This document shows positions 10,792-13,015 of a stretch of 13,015 nt of DNA, one piece after another (the first letter of the stretch is position 1; the number at the start of each line of letters is the position of its first letter). The notes below the pieces were generated by a model. That model worked only from the letters and a program-made list of their open reading frames with translations, made no database searches and was not told the DNA's origin. This DNA comes from Chloroflexales bacterium (lineage in GTDB: Bacteria > Chloroflexota > Chloroflexia > Chloroflexales > Chloroflexaceae): the NCBI GenBank assembly GCA_013336035.1, contig JAAXUL010000113.1, positions 1 through 13,015 on the forward strand. The letters are read 5' to 3'. Both the position numbers and the translations under genes were made by a program.

Positions 10792-13015
10792 GCGCGCCGC
10801 CCTCGCTATCCCCCCACGCTTCACCCGCGCAGTCCACATCCGGCGTGACTTCCGCGACCTCCGCTACAGGCTCGACGGCTACCAGGTGACGCCGCTGGTC
10901 CGACAGGTGGCCGGCCGCATTATCGCGGGGCTCGCGCCCGGCGCCGCCGAGCGGGCCTTCTCTGTCGTCGGCCCCTTCGGCTCCGGCAAGTCCGCCTTCG
11001 GCCTCTTCCTCGCCCACTACCTGCAGCGCGGCGAGAAGGGCCGGCGGCAGCTGCTGCACTCGCTCGGGATCGCCGGCGCCGCGGCGCTGCTGCCCCCCGA
11101 CGCGCCCACGCTGCTCGCCGTCCTCGTGCCCGGCAACAACAGCTCGCTCCGCCACGCTGTGGTCGCCAGCCTCGGCGAGACGCTTGCGCGCCAGCTGCTG
11201 AAGGGGCCGGCCGCCGACCAGCTGCTGCTCGCGGTCGAGGCCGCCGCCCGCAAGCCCGACCTCGACCCGCAGTACGTCGCCGACCTCGTGGCCCAGGCGG
11301 CGCGCCTGCTGGCGGCCCAGGGCCTCTTCCGCGGGGTCCTGGTGCTGATCGACGAGCTCGGCCAGTTCCTCGACTTCGCCGCCCGCCACGACGACGAGCG
11401 CGACCTGTTCGTGCTGCAGAGCCTGGCCGAGATGGCGGCGCGCAGCGGCGGGGCGCCGTGCCTGGTGGTCACGATCATGCACCAGGCCTTCGAGCGCTAC
11501 ACGCTCAACGCCGGCCCGGCCAGGCGGGTCGAGTGGGCCAAGGTCCAGGGGCGCTTCGTCGATCTGCCCTTCCAGGAGCCGGCCAGCCAGATGGTGCGCA
11601 TGGTCGCCCAGGCCCTCCGCCCAGCGGGCAAAGACCCGTACCGCGCCGCGCGGGCCGCCTGGGCCGAGCAGCTGGCGCCCGCCGCCGCGGCCCTCGGCCT
11701 GCGCCCGGCGGAGATCAGCGCGGACGAGTGGCGCCAGCTGGTGGCCGACAGCTACCCGCTCCACCCGACGGTGCTGGCCGCGCTGCCCTCGCTGTTCCGC
11801 CAGCTGGCCCAGAACGAGCGCTCGCTCTTCGCCTTCCTACACTCCGACGAGCCCTGGGGCCTGCGCGATGTGGCGCGCGGCCCGGCCCCCGCCGGCGCGC
11901 TGCCGATCTATCGCCTGCCCCAGCTCTTCGCCTACGTCGAGGCCGCCCTCGGCCCGAGCCTGTTCGGGCGGGCGCGGGGCCAGCGCTGGTCCGAGCTGGC
12001 CGAGGCGCGCGCGCTGCTGGCCGCCGGCGAGCCCCTGCCCCTCGACGTGCTCACCGTGGTCGGCACGATCAGCGCGCTCGAGCGCTCGTCGGGCCTGCGC
12101 GCCAGCAAGGCCCAGGTCGCCCTCGCCCTCGCCGACAGGCCCGAGGACGCGGCCGTGGAGGACGCGCTGCTCGCGCTGCAGGCCCGGCGCCTGGTCGCCT
12201 ACCGGCAGCACCGCGACAGCTATATCATCTGGGAGGGCAGCGACCTCGACCTCGACGCGATGGCCCAGGAGGCCCGCCGCGAGATCGGCGCGCGCGCGAC
12301 CCTGCCCGCGCTGCTCCAGCGCCACGCCGACGTGACCCCGCGCATCGCCCGCCGCCACAGCTACCGCACGGGGGCCACGCGCACCTTCGCGGTGCGCTAC
12401 ATCGAGGTCGCCCAGCTCGCCGCCACGCTGCCGCCCGCCGCCGGCTACGACGGCGAGGTGCTCCACGTTGTCCCGGCCGACGAGGAGGAGCTGGCCCGGG
12501 CCGAGGCCTGGGCCGCCGATGCCGCCCGCGACGCCGAGCCGCAGCGGATCACCGTGCTGCCCCGCCGCGTGCGCGAGCTGCGCGAGGTGCTGCTCGACGT
12601 CGCGGCCCTCTACGGCCTGCTCGACGAGCGGCCCGAGCTGGAGCACGACCGGGCCGCCCGCCGCGAGGTGGCGGGCCGCCTGATCGAGGCCCAGCAGGCC
12701 CTCGGGCATGTGATCGCCGAGGCCTACGGCGGCGCGCGCAGCAGCTGGTTTCATCGCCAGCGGCAGCGGCCCGTGCTGAGCGCGCGCCAGATCGACGAGC
12801 TGCTCTCGGAGGCGTGCGACACGACCTACCCGCAGACGCCGCGGGTCTGGAACGAGCTGATCGTGCGCCGCCAGCTCTCGTCGGCCGCCGCCAAGGCGCG
12901 GCGCAATCTGGTCGAGGCTATGCTCGGGCGGGCGGGGGACGATCTGCTCGGCCTGGTGGGCTTCCCGCCCGAGCGCGCGATCTACGAGAGCGTGCTGCGG
13001 GCCGGCGGCCTGCAC
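10784..13015 (+). CDS. Large P-loop ATPase, SspC-like, cut by the window edge
   Basis: 744 codons without a stop up to the edge; the full protein is longer. Walker A is GPFGSGKSA (63-71, Lys69) and Walker B is VLVLIDELG (185-193, Asp190-Glu191). VVTIMHQAFERY (about 229-240) fits a sensor-like strand. The rest is Ala/Leu/Arg-rich helical sequence, including a possible winged-helix stretch near 425-460 (SSGLRASKAQVALAL...VEDALLALQARRLV). At the edge, PPERAIYESVLRAGGLH resembles conserved segments of BrxC/PglY-type and related defence ATPases. ATG 10784 has AGGAA seven bases upstream and overlaps the DUF4007 stop by 8 bases, so the two are translationally coupled. In SspABCD the ATPase SspC drives the modification complex. 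A BREX-type ATPase is the main alternative, less likely with DUF4007 in front. Confidence 0.82.
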   Translation, partial: MPERAALAIPPRFTRAVHIRRDFRDLRYRLDGYQVTPLVRQVAGRIIAGLAPGAAERAFSVVGPFGSGKSAFGLFLAHYLQRGEKGRRQLLHSLGIAGAAALLPPDAPTLLAVLVPGNNSSLRHAVVASLGETLARQLLKGPAADQLLLAVEAAARKPDLDPQYVADLVAQAARLLAAQGLFRGVLVLIDELGQFLDFAARHDDERDLFVLQSLAEMAARSGGAPCLVVTIMHQAFERYTLNAGPARRVEWAKVQGRFVDLPFQEPASQMVRMVAQALRPAGKDPYRAARAAWAEQLAPAAAALGLRPAEISADEWRQLVADSYPLHPTVLAALPSLFRQLAQNERSLFAFLHSDEPWGLRDVARGPAPAGALPIYRLPQLFAYVEAALGPSLFGRARGQRWSELAEARALLAAGEPLPLDVLTVVGTISALERSSGLRASKAQVALALADRPEDAAVEDALLALQARRLVAYRQHRDSYIIWEGSDLDLDAMAQEARREIGARATLPALLQRHADVTPRIARRHSYRTGATRTFAVRYIEVAQLAATLPPAAGYDGEVLHVVPADEEELARAEAWAADAARDAEPQRITVLPRRVRELREVLLDVAALYGLLDERPELEHDRAARREVAGRLIEAQQALGHVIAEAYGGARSSWFHRQRQRPVLSARQIDELLSEACDTTYPQTPRVWNELIVRRQLSSAAAKARRNLVEAMLGRAGDDLLGLVGFPPERAIYESVLRAGGLH

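Noticed and set aside
9742..10839. An N-terminal extension of the XRE gene reaching 10839
   Set aside because: The frame is open only because it is antisense to the DUF4007 gene. The HTH protein is complete from 9741, and the extension would cross the divergent promoter.
10634..13015. Long - strand open frames opposite the ATPase gene (10634-11764 and 11837-13015)
   Set aside because: Both mirror the codon bias of the ATPase. The + strand frame has Walker motifs and continuous protein-like sequence; the - strand frames have none.
10784..13015. BREX BrxC/PglY assignment for the large ATPase
   Set aside because: The Walker B context (LIDELG) is similar, but DUF4007 in front and the absence of any BREX marker gene in the window favour SspC. 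It is kept as the alternative.

Overview
This is a GC-rich, densely coding bacterial window with GTG starts next to ATG starts. The mix of a stand-alone CHAT protease, an OmpR-type regulator beside kinase remnants, 7-bp tandem repeats and several lineage-type membrane proteins suggests a filamentous Chloroflexota (Chloroflexia) genome. That placement is inferred from gene style, not from a marker gene. No rRNA, tRNA, CRISPR array or transposase was recognised.

Layout. Left part (1-3061, + strand): the tail of a GNAT acetyltransferase; a complete 5-hydroxyisourate hydrolase (uraH) followed by a long hairpin; then a PaaK-like adenylate-forming enzyme and a methyltransferase-like protein with a hydrophobic C-terminal half, probably one operon. 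Middle part (3062-6200): a stand-alone CHAT (caspase-like) protease on the - strand is divergent from an OmpR-family response regulator on the + strand. Both outer flanks hold broken histidine kinases: a short ATPase-domain fragment at 3067-3297, and an N-terminally decayed, frameshifted kinase at 5476-6200. The regulator therefore looks like an orphan.

Right-middle part (6201-8879): a five-helix membrane protein and a small one-helix membrane protein form an operon. It converges on a - strand membrane protein with a TerB-like tail, and the two stop codons share one CTAG. Both transcription units have promoter-like sequences overlapped by perfect inverted repeats.

Right end (8880-13015): a probable defence locus. 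An XRE repressor and a shortened Mrr-type nuclease, followed by a decayed continuation after a TAG, run leftward. A DUF4007 protein (SspB-like) and a large P-loop ATPase (SspC-like, cut by the window edge) run rightward. In the SspABCD phosphorothioation defence system, a DUF4007-type nickase and an ATPase work with a cysteine desulfurase (SspA) and a PAPS-reductase-like enzyme (SspD). If this is such a locus, sspD should lie just beyond the right edge. The divergent promoter carries a perfect palindrome plus a half-site copy 23 bp away, a likely operator for the XRE protein. A 7-bp tandem repeat forms the stop/start junction between the XRE gene and the nuclease gene.
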